Source of the DNA: Amycolatopsis antarctica
Lineage (GTDB): Bacteria > Actinomycetota > Actinomycetes > Mycobacteriales > Pseudonocardiaceae
Assembly (NCBI RefSeq): GCF_002262875.1
Contig: NZ_NKYE01000018.1
Coordinates: forward strand, 1 to 64,000
Length of the DNA: 64,000 bases
Direction of reading: 5' to 3'
Numbering within the stretch: position 1 is the first letter of the stretch; every line of letters starts with the position of its first letter. The notes beneath the pieces are model-generated. The model searched no databases and was not told where the DNA came from. It saw nothing but the letters and a program-made list of their open reading frames with translations. A program made the position numbers and the translations under genes. Positions 1 to 8,540 of the stretch are shown one piece after another.

Positions 1-69
1 ATCAACCCCAGACGCGACTACCAACCCACCGGAGCCCCCAAAGGGCCCACCCGCCGACCCCACACATAA
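1..69 (+). CDS. C-terminal tail of a gene cut by the window start
   Basis: Frame 1 is open from the first base to a TAA at 67-69 and encodes 22 residues rich in Pro, Arg and Gly, with G/C in nearly every third codon position. That bias suggests the end of a real high-GC gene, but the piece is too short to assign. Small hairpins follow (arms GATGTC/GACATC at 109-124). Confidence 0.3.
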   Translation: MNPRRDYQPTGAPKGPTRRPHT

Positions 70-137
70 CAACAGCCGAACCGACACTTCGTCGGTCCGA
101 CTGTCGCCGATGTCCTGAGACATCACAGTTGTGCCCT

Positions 138-187
138 CGGCGGGACTACCAAAGGATGGGAACGGGGCTGACCAGGGACTCTTCACG
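138..187 (+). repeat. 50-bp direct repeat, copy 1
   Basis: This 50-bp stretch recurs in the same orientation at 41543-41592 with only 3 mismatches by eye. Both copies end in CTTCACG. Copy 1 sits about 50 bp upstream of the DUF2637 gene. The function is unknown; it could be a conserved leader, an old recombination site or part of a dispersed repeat. Confidence 0.75.
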
Positions 188-240
188 GGTACGTTGGTGG
201 TCGAGGCGAGTTTCGAGCTTCCGGGCTTTGGGAGTTCGTC

Positions 241-968
241 GTGACTGCCAGTTCGCAGGCGGTTGCTCGGTTTGTCACGGTTACGATGGGGCTGGTCATC
301 GGGCTCACTTTTCTCTTCGGGTTCGGGAACGTGTTGAATCTGGCGTTGAAGCTGCAGGTACCCGCGTTCGTAGCGCCGCTGGTGGCGCCGGCTGTTGATC
401 TGACGGTGCTGGGGTTGCTCGTGGGTACACGGCACCTGGCCTTGTCGGGGGCAAGTGATGAGGTGCTACGGCCGGCACGTCGTCTGCTGCTCGGGGCGAG
501 CGTGGTGACGCTGCTGTTGAACGTTGCCGATCCGGTGTGTTCTGGCCAGTGGGGTAAGGCGGCATTCGACGCGGTCGGCCGCTCCTGTTGGTTGGGTGGG
601 CAGAAGCAGGTCCCGGCCTCCTTCGTGCCTTGAGCGCTGCGAGTGCCGACCTCGGATCAGCACAGACTTCCGGCCCGCCGTCGACACTGCCGGCGGAGAG
701 GGGCGTGGAACCAATCGCGCGGGCTGCGGCGTTGCAGGGTGATCAAAAGGCGCGAGTCCAACCCAGCCGGACCGGTCACTTCGATGAGGAACTCGTCGAG
801 AGGGCTCGGCAAGCGGACGCCGACCACTGGCGACGCCATGGGCGCCCGATCTCGGCGGAGAATCTCAGGAAGCAGCTCCGGATCGCCGCCCGGACCTCAC
901 GCACTCTGGTGAGGGTCGTTCGCCCGGAGAACTCTCCGGGAATAGCCCAGCTACAACGAACTAACTAA
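241..968 (+). pseudogene. DUF2637 (SpdB-like) protein, frameshifted
   Basis: The first half (241-about 578, GTG start) encodes a membrane domain with about three hydrophobic helices, as in DUF2637 proteins of actinobacterial integrative elements and plasmids. The second half continues one frame over (about 580-968) and carries the family's C-terminal wHTH-like segment (DADHWRRHGRPISAENLRKQ). Restoring one C in the GGCCGC run near 576-582 joins the two into about 242 residues. So this is either a pseudogene or a homopolymer sequencing error. It ends at the tRNA-Asn fragment, which fits a mobile-element cargo or transfer gene. The family's molecular role is not established. Confidence 0.7.
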
Positions 969-1004
969 CCGAAGGGTTGTTGGTTCGAGTCCAACCGAGG
1001 GAGC
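966..1004 (+). other. tRNA-Asn 3'-half fragment (attachment-site scar)
   Basis: The sequence matches the 3' half of an actinobacterial tRNA-Asn: the end of the anticodon stem (CGAAGGG), a perfect T arm (GTTGG-TTCGAGT-CCAAC at 979-995) and the acceptor strand ending GGGAGC. No D arm or anticodon lies upstream, so it is not a working tRNA. Duplicated tRNA 3' ends are the usual attL/attR left by integrases of actinobacterial integrative elements, which agrees with the adjacent DUF2637 gene. Confidence 0.65.
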
Positions 1005-1038
1005 AAAGCGCAGGCCAGAGGTCTGGGCTTTCGCGTTA
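1005..1038 (+). terminator. Hairpin following the tRNA fragment
   Basis: Arms AAAGC..GGCCAGA and TCTGGGCTTT form a hairpin right after the tRNA-Asn 3' end. It looks like the natural tRNA terminator duplicated together with the tRNA end. Confidence 0.5.
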
Positions 1039-1730
1039 GGGTGCTAGGGGCGATTTAGCTGTCTAGTTTGGTCGCCGTTCCGGTGCCCGGACGGTGGGCG
1101 CCGCAGCCGAGCAGTGGTGTTCCGCATGGTCGACGCTCAGTACCGAGTCGCGCTACGCAAACGGCCTCAGTTCGCTTAGCGCTGACCGATCCACTGGTAC
1201 GGCAGCTCGGATGTCATTTCCTGAGCGACGCTGATGAGCATCGCCAACACTGGCGTCCGAGTGGGAATCTCTGCGCAGGACGCGTGTTCACGTGACCGGC
1301 CGTCGACGAAGTTCCAGAGCATTGTGTGCGTTCGAATCCCCGGTGCGACTCCTGCGGCTATCACACCGGTTTTGCCTGGCGGGCTGCTGATCCTGGCCGA
1401 GGCTCTGGTCCGCGGCTCCATGGCCGAGGAAACTGCTGTTGCAACGCCTTCGCCGAGCCCGTCCGCGCCGAATAGCGGCGGACCCTGATGCGGTTCTTCG
1501 GCTTGGGAGCGGAACGCTCGCGCCTGCTGATGCGCACCGTCCGTGCGGGCCGCGAGCACGCTGTCCATGGCGATGGTGGTCGCCTTGCGATGCCCGATCG
1601 ACCGGCATGACTAGCGCGGGTGTCATGTCCAATGACTGGCAGCTGTCTGTCCCCGTAGGGAACGACGCGCTCGAGTCTCTGGGCGCCGCTGCCACATTAG
1701 GTGGGATGAGGTGACCGTCGCTCTTGCACT
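1039..1730. other. About 0.7 kb without a recognisable gene
   Basis: Both strands hold overlapping open frames of 75-135 codons, none with a convincing start, ribosome site or family signature. The stretch may be eroded coding DNA. A TTCGAAT-containing motif near 1332 resembles a T loop, but its flanks cannot pair. Confidence 0.4.
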
Positions 1731-1732
1731 AT

Positions 1733-1748
1733 TCGAACGTTCGTTCTA
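1733..1748 (+). promoter_or_regulatory. SOS (LexA) box-like site
   Basis: TCGAAC-N4-GTTCTA matches the actinobacterial SOS box TCGAAC-N4-GTTCGA at 11 of 12 defined positions. It lies 124 bp before the DUF5131 start, a plausible promoter position. It suggests DNA-damage control of that gene. This is a sequence match only. Confidence 0.5.
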
Positions 1749-1871
1749 ATTTCAGGGTGGTTGTCGCAGTTGGCGGGTGGTGAAGCGAAGAGGGGATGAG
1801 TAGGGGTACTCGGTGGGCATGGTGCCCTGTGCCTCTAGTGTTCGGTCCTGATCTGAATGAGGAGTGGCGGC

Positions 1872-2633
1872 ATGGCTGACGGCAGTTCGATCGAATGGAC
1901 GGAGGCGACTTGGAACCCGACGACAGGTTGCGATCGAGTGTCGGCAGGCTGCGATAACTGCTATGCCCTCGCGCTCGCCAAGCGGTTGAAGGCGATGGGG
2001 GCCACGAAATATCAAACAGATGGTAACCCGAGTACGTCGGGGCCTGGGTTTGGCATTGCAGTACATCAGGATGCGTTGGCGTTGCCGTACCGGTGGCGGC
2101 AGCCGCGGCTTGTTTTCGTCAACTCGATGTCGGATCTGTTCCACGCAAAGGTGCCGATTGGGTTCATCCGGGACGTGTTTGCGGTCATCGCCGATACCCC
2201 TCAGCACACATATCAGATGCTGACGAAGCGGTCGCTGAGACTGCGGCGGTTCGCAGACCGTCTGAGCTGGCCACCGAATCTGTGGATGGGCGTGTCGGTC
2301 GAAGACGAGTCGCAACTTTATCGCGTTGACCATTTGCGTGAGGTCCCTGCAGCGGTCAGGTTCATATCAGCCGAGCCCCTGCTTGGTCCGCTAAATGGGT
2401 TGTCGCTGTCGGGAATTGGATGGGTGATCACGGGGGGTGAGTCCGGTCCGCGGGCGCGGCCGTGCGATACCGCTTGGGTTCGTGGCATCCGCGACGCGTG
2501 CACAGATCTCGACGTTCCGTTCTTTCACAAGCAGTGGGGCGGTATTCGTCCCAAGTCGTTGGGGCGAGAGCTGGACGGTCGTACCCACGACGGGATGCCT
2601 ACGCGACGTTCTCTTGCCGTGAACGTCAGGTGA
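1872..2633 (+). CDS. Three-Cys-motif protein, phage Gp37/Gp68 (DUF5131) family
   Basis: The 253-residue product opens with the family signature: IEWTEATWNPTTGC, then CDRVSAGCDNCYA (C-x6-C-x2-C, residues about 19-29). This Cys cluster resembles metal- or Fe-S-binding motifs. Later conserved blocks include VNSMSDLFH, YQMLTKR, WMGVSVE, FISAEPLLG and TGGESGPRARP. The ATG at 1872 is preferred over an in-frame ATG at 1857 because AGGAG lies 7 bases before it. The family is typical of phages and mobile islands and is paired with TcmP proteins, two of which lie convergently next door (8-bp 3' overlap). The reaction is unknown. An SOS-like box lies upstream. Confidence 0.88.
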   Translation: MADGSSIEWTEATWNPTTGCDRVSAGCDNCYALALAKRLKAMGATKYQTDGNPSTSGPGFGIAVHQDALALPYRWRQPRLVFVNSMSDLFHAKVPIGFIRDVFAVIADTPQHTYQMLTKRSLRLRRFADRLSWPPNLWMGVSVEDESQLYRVDHLREVPAAVRFISAEPLLGPLNGLSLSGIGWVITGGESGPRARPCDTAWVRGIRDACTDLDVPFFHKQWGGIRPKSLGRELDGRTHDGMPTRRSLAVNVR

Positions 2634-3724
2634 GCGAGCTTGTGAGGCGGACGATGCTGCCGCGGTACAAACCTCGTCGGTCGCTCTCGATCAACCCTTC
2701 TTGCCGGAGGTTCTTCAGCGTTTGGATGACATGTTGAGGTCGGTAGACCGTTTCGAACAGCGCGAAATCGCGGAGGGTCTCGACCCTGAGCCCGTCCGCG
2801 GCGGCGTGCTTCAGCCTGGCGATTAGTAGCCGGCCTAGGGGGGACAGCACGGGGTCGGCCAACTCGAACAGAGTTTCGGCTTGCTCGTCGCGAGGGTCAC
2901 GGAAGCCGACGCCGTAGACCCGGTCGACCTCCCAGGCTGAATCTTTCATCTTCTCGAGGCCGCGACGGTGATTTGTGCCGAAGACCAGGTAGAGGGACTC
3001 GCCGCGCACGTCGATCAGTTCGAAGTCGAGCAGGAACTTGAAACCGGCTTTGGAGAGAGTCTTCCGGTAGCACGTGAGGATGTGTTGCCGTTTCGCCTGG
3101 ACAGTGGCCATCGAGTCGATCTGCCGCCAGTTCGGATCACCGCCGAAGACTTCGTCGGCGTCTGGGCCCATCTTGGAGACGAAGCGAATGAAGTGTTGTG
3201 TGCCGAGAGTGATGATGACCTCTGATGACGGGTTGTGAGCGATGCGCTGCAGTAGTCGATAGGTGACGGGGACGTTACCCCAGGAATCGAGCACAGCGAG
3301 TATTGGCTGTCCCCAGGCGTTCATGGAATTGAGTTGGGGTTCGAGGGCTTTCCGCGCACGTGCCATTTTTGATCTTGATCGGCAGCTTTTCGCTGCTTCG
3401 CGGGCGTTCGGGAAACCTGCGTGTCAATTGCTCGCGGAGCATTTCTGTACACCTGACGTCATCGTCAATGAAGATCATTTTCACGATGGGGTCAGGGTTG
3501 GGTACCTTTTCAAGAAGCGCTTGTATGGCGATGATCGGCGAGCCTGGGTGGTCGTCCTCGTAGACGCCCGGGCCGGCGAAGCCTTCGGCATATGTGGCCG
3601 ACTTGTAGGCGTTGGTACCGCGCAGCAAGATCGGGAACCATCGCTCAAGGTATCGGCGATAGATGTCGTGCTTCGCCCCTGTGTGGTCTGCTCGTTTCCA
3701 AGGCACTGGGCCGTCAACGGGCAC
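2626..3724 (-). pseudogene. tcmP: Three-Cys-motif partner protein TcmP (first copy), frameshifted
   Basis: The N-terminal part (GTG 3724 behind AGGGGG, about 120 residues) has the TcmP hallmarks HTGAKHDIYRRYLERW and YAEGFAGPGVYE..GSP. The rest (KALEPQLNSMNAWGQPI onward, 240 residues, to 2626) is one frame away. The frames meet at an A5 run at about 3366-3370. Removing one A joins them, giving about 365 residues, a normal TcmP length. The break could be a real mutation, a homopolymer error, or +1 slippage on AAA-A. It lies 61 bp behind the second tcmP and probably shares its transcript. The function is unknown; the family is defined by its genomic pairing with three-Cys-motif proteins. Confidence 0.75.
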
Positions 3725-3785
3725 GCTCAACCCCCTACAACGACACACCGTAACACTGTCAACGCAAAGAGTGCTCATTTTTACG

Positions 3786-5072
3786 TTACAGGTCGCTGGC
3801 CTTCACCTCAACGCTGGTTCGTTGCTGCGCGTGGAGTCGGTGGCCGCGGTACGTGTTGATGTCCTTGGCGTACGGCCTGGGTTCCAGAATGCCGTCCCGA
3901 TAGAGGCGGGACAGCGCTTGTCGTAGGTGCTTGTCCCATGCCTGCCCGAACGTGTCGGGGCCGAACAGGACATAGGCGTCCTGGGGAAGGTCGATGCGTC
4001 CGCGTTCGGTAAGGAGGTTCCGGGTCCGGCGTTCGATGATGTCCACCCACGATGATTGGCGAGCCTCTTCTTCGGCTGGGAACGGGTCTGTGATGGAGAA
4101 CAGGCTGTCCTCGACGGTGTTGGGCGGGGGACTGCAGTAGCGGCGCCACTCGGCGGCTGCTCGGGCGGCGGCTTCTCGTATCCACCAGACGCCATCTGGG
4201 TGGTGAGTGAAGTGCACGAGCCAGTAGAGAGGCTGCTTGTGGGCCCGGTCTCTGACCGGGATTAGGCTTGTTGAGCAGTTGGTCTTGAGCTGAAGTCGCT
4301 GAGCGTAGCCGCGCGCAATTTGTGCGATGGCTGGTGCGGTCGAGTCAGATGACAGGTAGATCTCTCGCCACCAGTCCCCACCGAGTACGGCATCGAGCCG
4401 AAAGAGTGTGTTCTCCTGCTGAGGGCTTCGGGCGGCCCGCCGCAGGTAACCGCCGGCGCGGCTGAACGCCATCGCGATGAAGTTCAGCAGAACCTCGGTC
4501 TTACGCCCATAACCTTGTCTTGGGCGATTGAGAACGGACGCGACTTCTTCGAACGTGGGGCCTAGACCGTACGGGTCAACGAACATGAAGAGGGGTGAAT
4601 TGCCAGCAAAGGCCAGGGCCTCCTGGAGGTGGTCACTTGCCCGTCCACGGCGTGTAATCCAATGAGCTCCGGCTGGCATGTTGTCAGTGAGAAGCTGCCG
4701 CAGGTGGTCGTGATTACTTTTGCGGGCCTCGACGAAAAAACAGTCGATACGTCGAAGCTTCTGCATTTCCGAGACGTCTTGTGCCACCAGCAGCGGACTC
4801 CCTGCGGTGCCGTCGTCGTATGCACCGCGACCTGCGTGGGTGTCGACATAGGCTAGCCGCCTATCGGCCTCCGTTGAGCCTGCCTTCCCCACAAACTTAG
4901 GGAAGTAGGTCTTCAGAAGTTTGTGTTTAAAGACCGCGGATGCTTGCTTCGAGACGAAGAACGGATCGTCAGACCCCATGCCTTCTTCGCCGCCAGCCTC
5001 GCCACTGAGGGCGTAGTCCTCGAGTTCCGCCTTCGTCAGACCTTGATCTGTCGGCTCGTCGTCTGGCGTCAT
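3786..5072 (-). CDS. tcmP: Three-Cys-motif partner protein TcmP (second copy)
   Basis: A 428-residue protein with the TcmP pattern: VFKHKLLKTYFPKFVG, then a methyltransferase-like glycine turn YVDTHAGRGAYDDG..GSPLL, then MFVDPYGLGPTFEEV. An extra acidic N-terminus of about 30 residues precedes the core. ATG 5072 follows GGGAGGG with 6 bases between. It is the first gene of a two-gene tcmP unit read leftward toward the DUF5131 gene. The two copies are clearly diverged, so they may form a heteromeric partner rather than a recent duplication. The biochemical role is unknown; repair, modification or defence are inferences from context. Confidence 0.82.
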   Translation of the reverse strand: MTPDDEPTDQGLTKAELEDYALSGEAGGEEGMGSDDPFFVSKQASAVFKHKLLKTYFPKFVGKAGSTEADRRLAYVDTHAGRGAYDDGTAGSPLLVAQDVSEMQKLRRIDCFFVEARKSNHDHLRQLLTDNMPAGAHWITRRGRASDHLQEALAFAGNSPLFMFVDPYGLGPTFEEVASVLNRPRQGYGRKTEVLLNFIAMAFSRAGGYLRRAARSPQQENTLFRLDAVLGGDWWREIYLSSDSTAPAIAQIARGYAQRLQLKTNCSTSLIPVRDRAHKQPLYWLVHFTHHPDGVWWIREAAARAAAEWRRYCSPPPNTVEDSLFSITDPFPAEEEARQSSWVDIIERRTRNLLTERGRIDLPQDAYVLFGPDTFGQAWDKHLRQALSRLYRDGILEPRPYAKDINTYRGHRLHAQQRTSVEVKASDL

Positions 5073-5252
5073 CGCTGCCCTCCCGTGTGGTGGTAACGAC
5101 CAATTCGCGAACGGGAGCGATTATGCTACGCCAGGGCGATAACGATCTGGCCAAACATGCTCAAACTGTCATTCTGGCGCGGCAGGACGAGAACAGCACC
5201 CTACTTCTGGATTATGACCGGGACGGGCATGCAATCTCAACGCTGAGCCCCG
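5073..5252. other. Upstream region of the tcmP unit
   Basis: This holds the presumed leftward promoter for the tcmP genes. A TTCGCGAA palindrome at about 5104-5111 could be an operator. An open frame (ATG at about 5123) has no recognisable product. Confidence 0.3.
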
Positions 5253-5513
5253 TTGGCGGCGGATGGCGTCCTGGTCGCTCGATCGAGTTGGCTTGAAATT
5301 TCCGGCAGCGGGGTGACAGCGACCTTGAACGTCGATCTCGGCAAGCGTCTATGCCGCATGCTCGGCACCCTTCCTCGAGTGCAGCAGCAGATCGTCGCCC
5401 CACCTATCGCCGTCGGCCTCTCATCTGCGGAGACCTCCGAAGCCCTCGGTACCCCGTCGACAATGTGCGTGCCATCCGCCACCGTGCGCAGGTCAGACTC
5501 CGGGCAGCGGTGA
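5253..5513 (+). pseudogene. ECF sigma factor, region 4 remnant
   Basis: The translated stretch LCRMLGTLPRVQQQIV..AVGLSSAETSEALGT is sigma-70 region 4.1/4.2. It continues in the next frame as VDNVRAIRHRAQVRLRAAV, the recognition-helix end. The frame change is near 5450. No region 2 is found upstream, so only the C-terminal third of an ECF sigma gene survives and it is not functional. Confidence 0.6.
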
Positions 5514-5631
5514 ACACGACGAGTTCAACCCTTCTTGACCTCAAGTCAATGGAGGCCTCGATCTCGACGCGGTCCGGCGCTACAAGCCATGCCCGGCACC
5601 ACGTTCGCAGAAAGGAATCTCAATGGTCGTG

Positions 5632-5832
5632 TCAAGCTGTCGAGGTGATCGGTGTTGGCGCGGCCCAGAGTACGTCGACCAGTCGTCGTGTCTGGGCGAG
5701 CAGGGCTTGGGTTTGAATGCGTCGTTCGCCGCGTTTCTTGTCGTAGAAGGCGCGCGAGGGGCCGTCGCCACGCAGGCTGAAGAGGGAGGCCATTCCCTTG
5801 GAGCCACCGTGCGGCAACCAATCATCAGCCAC
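5632..5832 (-). pseudogene. IS110/IS116/IS902 transposase, C-terminal fragment
   Basis: About 60 residues with GSKGMASLFSLRGDGPSRAF followed by YDKKR and LLAQTRRLVDVLWA match the C-terminal end of IS110-type transposases, where PSR-x-YYDRKR and ARRRVNVLWA are conserved. The Tnp domain and catalytic DEDD part are missing. A recombination scar beside the tcmP module. Confidence 0.6.
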
Positions 5833-6031
5833 ACGCCCTGGGCATCCAGGGCACTAAGCCCGGAACACCAATAACCTTCGGGAACCAGTTATGACTGCCG
5901 CATTGCTGACGATCTCCGGCTTTCGCGCGACGTCCGCCCTGTAAGTCGAATTCCTCGGCCTCGATGAGGTGGGACTGCACGGGGGAGCGACGGATCGGCT
6001 CCTCCGCGACCACGACGATCCGCCGATCGGA
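5833..6031. other. Short region with no gene seen
   Basis: Open frames on both strands lack starts, ribosome sites or family features. It separates the IS110 fragment from the TetR gene and may be eroded. Confidence 0.35.
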
Positions 6032-6634
6032 TTACGGGCTAGGCGAAAATCCGCGGTCGCTGGGGCTTGCGGCTTGCATGACGGCGTGCACGACGTGGCC
6101 GATTCGTTCGGCGGCGTTGTCGGGGTCGGGTTGGCCGGCGTCGAGCCAGGCGATGACGGCCTCGATGGTGACTGTGGGCAGCAGCCGTGCGGCCCATCTG
6201 GCCCACGGGCCGTCCGGGATTCGTCCGGTGAGGTTGCGTCCTGCGACTTCGGTGGAGTTGGCGGCGAGTGCGTCCATAATGTCGCGGAACTCCGGTTCTC
6301 TTGCCGCGTAATGGAACAGCAGGCGGAATCCGTCCGGGTCGTCGGCCGCTGCGTTGAGCATCTTCTGGATGGTGTCTTCGTCGAAATCGTCGTCGCCGAC
6401 AGTGGCTGCGAGTCTGGTGCATGCCCGATCAAGCACTGCTCGGTACAGGTCGGGCTTCGAGTCGAAGTGCCGGTAGAGGAGTACCCGGGTCACGGCGGCC
6501 TCAGTGGCGATGTCGTCGAGGCCGGTTGCGGCGAATCCGGCGCGAGCGAATGCCCGTGTCGCCGCGGCGAGGATCTGCTCCCGGCGTTCGGCCCGTGGTA
6601 GCCGCACGGTTGCCGACTTTTGCTCCGGGCTCAT
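6032..6634 (-). CDS. TetR-family repressor, divergent from the P450
   Basis: 200 residues. The N-terminal HTH (REQILAAATRAFARAGFAAT, then GLDDIATEAAVTRVLLYRHF, residues about 17-60) is a typical TetR DNA-binding domain. The C-terminal helical domain would bind the ligand. ATG 6634 is preferred over the ATG 12 bases upstream because GGAGG lies just before it. It is divergent from the cytochrome P450, and the palindrome between them is its likely operator, so it probably represses both itself and the P450. Confidence 0.9.
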   Translation of the reverse strand: MSPEQKSATVRLPRAERREQILAAATRAFARAGFAATGLDDIATEAAVTRVLLYRHFDSKPDLYRAVLDRACTRLAATVGDDDFDEDTIQKMLNAAADDPDGFRLLFHYAAREPEFRDIMDALAANSTEVAGRNLTGRIPDGPWARWAARLLPTVTIEAVIAWLDAGQPDPDNAAERIGHVVHAVMQAASPSDRGFSPSP

Positions 6635-6677
6635 CAGCACCTCCATCTTGTTTACGTGGGAGTATACAAGTACTGTG

Positions 6678-6695
6678 GTTTACTTCAAGGTAAAC
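6678..6695. promoter_or_regulatory. Inverted-repeat operator between tetR and P450
   Basis: A perfect 6-bp inverted repeat, GTTTAC-ttcaag-GTAAAC, centred between the two divergent starts. A third GTTTAC half-site lies at about 6650-6655. This is the expected layout for a TetR operator. Confidence 0.6.
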
Positions 6696-6724
6696 ACACG
6701 TGAGTGAACATCAGGGGGATGGTC

Positions 6725-7900
6725 ATGAGTGCTGCGATATGGTTGCCGTTCGAGCAGCCTGGTCCGGTCGACGTCGCACCGGTGCTGAGCGCGCTGCAGG
6801 CCGAAGGCGCCGTGCACCGGGTGCATACCGCGGTCGGCGACGAGGCGTGGCTGATCACCAGCTACCCGCTCGTGCGCGATCTTCTCGCAGACGAGCGACT
6901 GGGCCGTTCGCATCCGGTGCCGGAGACCGCGGCCCGTACCGGTGAGTCGGCGTTGTTCGGCGGGCCGATGGGCGACTTCGATACCGAGCACGCCGACCAC
7001 GCCCGGATGCGGGCCCTGCTGCAACCGCTGTTCACGCCGAAACGCATGCGCGCTCTGGACTCCCGCGTCGAGACACTCACGACGGAGTTGCTTGACAAGT
7101 TCGCCGACCGGCCGCATCCCGCGGACCTGGTTGCGGCAGTGGCGGTGCCGTTGCCGATCCTGGTGATCTGCGAGCTACTCGGTGTGCCGTATGCCGATCG
7201 CGACCGCTTTCGGTCCTGGACCCGGGCGGCCGCCGACATTCGCGAGCGTGCCCGCTCCGAACGAGGACTTGCCGATCTGTTCGGCTACGGCAAAGACCTC
7301 GTCGCCCGCAAACGTGCCGATCCTGGTGACGATGTGATCAGCCGGCTCTGCGAGGCCGACGGAGTCAGCGACGACGAGATCGCCGCCCTGTCGATGTCGT
7401 TGTTGTTCGCCGGGCACGAGACCACCGTCGTCCACATCGGACTCGGCGCACTGCTGCTGCTCACCAATCCCGACCAACGCAATGCCGTGCTGGAGGACCA
7501 CCACCTCGTCGGGTCGGCCGTGGAGGAAATGCTGCGCGCTCCGGGCAAAACTGGTGGTGGCATTCCGCGCTATGCCCGCGCCGACTTCGAGATCGGCGGC
7601 GTCACCATCCACGCGGGCGAGTTGGTGCTGCTCGACACCAGCGCGGGCAACCACGATCCCGCCGACTTCCCCAATCCCGATCGGTTCGACGTCACGCGCC
7701 GGGACGCCCCGCACCTGACATTCGGGCACGGCCTGCGCTACTGCATCGGCGCCCCGCTTGCGCGGATGGAACTGCGCGCGGTGTTCTCCCAGTTGATACC
7801 GCGATTTCCCGACATCCGGCTTGCGGTACCGGTTCACGATCTGCGGACGCATCGGAACACTCTGACCGGCGGGCTCACCGCACTGCCGGTCAGGTGGTGA
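6725..7900 (+). CDS. Cytochrome P450 monooxygenase
   Basis: 391 residues, soluble bacterial class I P450. Visible motifs are the I-helix oxygen-activation stretch LLFAGHETT, the K-helix ExxR (EMLR), and the haem-ligand loop FGHGLRYCIG with the axial Cys. ATG 6725 has AGGGGG 6 bases upstream; an earlier in-frame ATG at 6704 lies closer to the operator. No ferredoxin or reductase gene is adjacent, so electrons must come from elsewhere. The stop overlaps the start of a methyltransferase, so the two are probably co-transcribed. The substrate cannot be told. Confidence 0.93.
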   Translation: MSAAIWLPFEQPGPVDVAPVLSALQAEGAVHRVHTAVGDEAWLITSYPLVRDLLADERLGRSHPVPETAARTGESALFGGPMGDFDTEHADHARMRALLQPLFTPKRMRALDSRVETLTTELLDKFADRPHPADLVAAVAVPLPILVICELLGVPYADRDRFRSWTRAAADIRERARSERGLADLFGYGKDLVARKRADPGDDVISRLCEADGVSDDEIAALSMSLLFAGHETTVVHIGLGALLLLTNPDQRNAVLEDHHLVGSAVEEMLRAPGKTGGGIPRYARADFEIGGVTIHAGELVLLDTSAGNHDPADFPNPDRFDVTRRDAPHLTFGHGLRYCIGAPLARMELRAVFSQLIPRFPDIRLAVPVHDLRTHRNTLTGGLTALPVRW

Positions 7901-8540
7901 CCACGATGACGAAGCATCGGCTGTTCGGACGGCTGTACCCGGCGATGAGCCGCGCCCTCGACCAGGCGGGCATGGCCGAGCGTCGCACCGCGCTCCTCAC
8001 CGGGCTCACCGGCGAGGTCGTCGAGATCGGGGCCGGCCATGGCGTCAACTTCGCCCACTACCCGCCCACAGTCACGCGCGTTCTCGCGGTCGAGCCACAG
8101 CCCCACTTGAGGGTGCTGGCCGCCGCGCAGGCGGCGGGTGCGCCGGTGCCGGTTGAGGTCGCCGACGGCGACGCCGAACACCTGACCATCCCGGACCGGT
8201 CGGTGGACGCCGTGGTCGTGTCCCTGGTGCTGTGCTCGGTGCGCGGTCAGGACGAGGTGCTCTCCGATGCGCGGCGGGTGCTCACCCCCGGAGGGCAGCT
8301 CCGATTCCTCGAACACGTCCGAGCCGGCACCGCTGGCCTGGCCCGAGTGCAACGTGCCCTCGACACCACGATCTGGCCACACCTCGCCGGTGGATGCCGC
8401 CTGGGCCGCGACACCCTCGCCGCCATTCACCGTGCGGGGTTCACATCATCGACCTCGACCAGTTCCTGATGCCCGCCGCGAAGACCCCGTTCTCCTTCCA
8501 CGTGCGCGGCATCGCGACTACGCCGGGCGGGTCTGGGTGA
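7897..8540 (+). pseudogene. Class I SAM methyltransferase (UbiE-like), frameshifted at the C-terminus
   Basis: Motif I VVEIGAGHGVNF and the following LAVEPQPHL, then PDRSVDAVVVSLVLCSV and RVLTPGGQLRFLEHV, mark a Methyltransf_11-type enzyme. Its start (GTG 7897) overlaps the P450 stop as GTGA. In the current frame the protein ends at 8469 with a Ser/Thr-rich tail. One base inserted in TCACATC near 8443 restores IIDLDQFLMPAAKTPFSFHV and extends the gene to 8540, the natural C-terminus. It is probably a methyl partner of the P450. A true mutation and a base-calling error are both possible. Confidence 0.8.

Noticed and set aside
966..1004. Functional tRNA-Asn
   Set aside because: Only the 3' half is present; no D arm or anticodon.
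1310..1350. tRNA-like TTCGAAT loop
   Set aside because: The flanking bases cannot form a T stem, so no tRNA was called.
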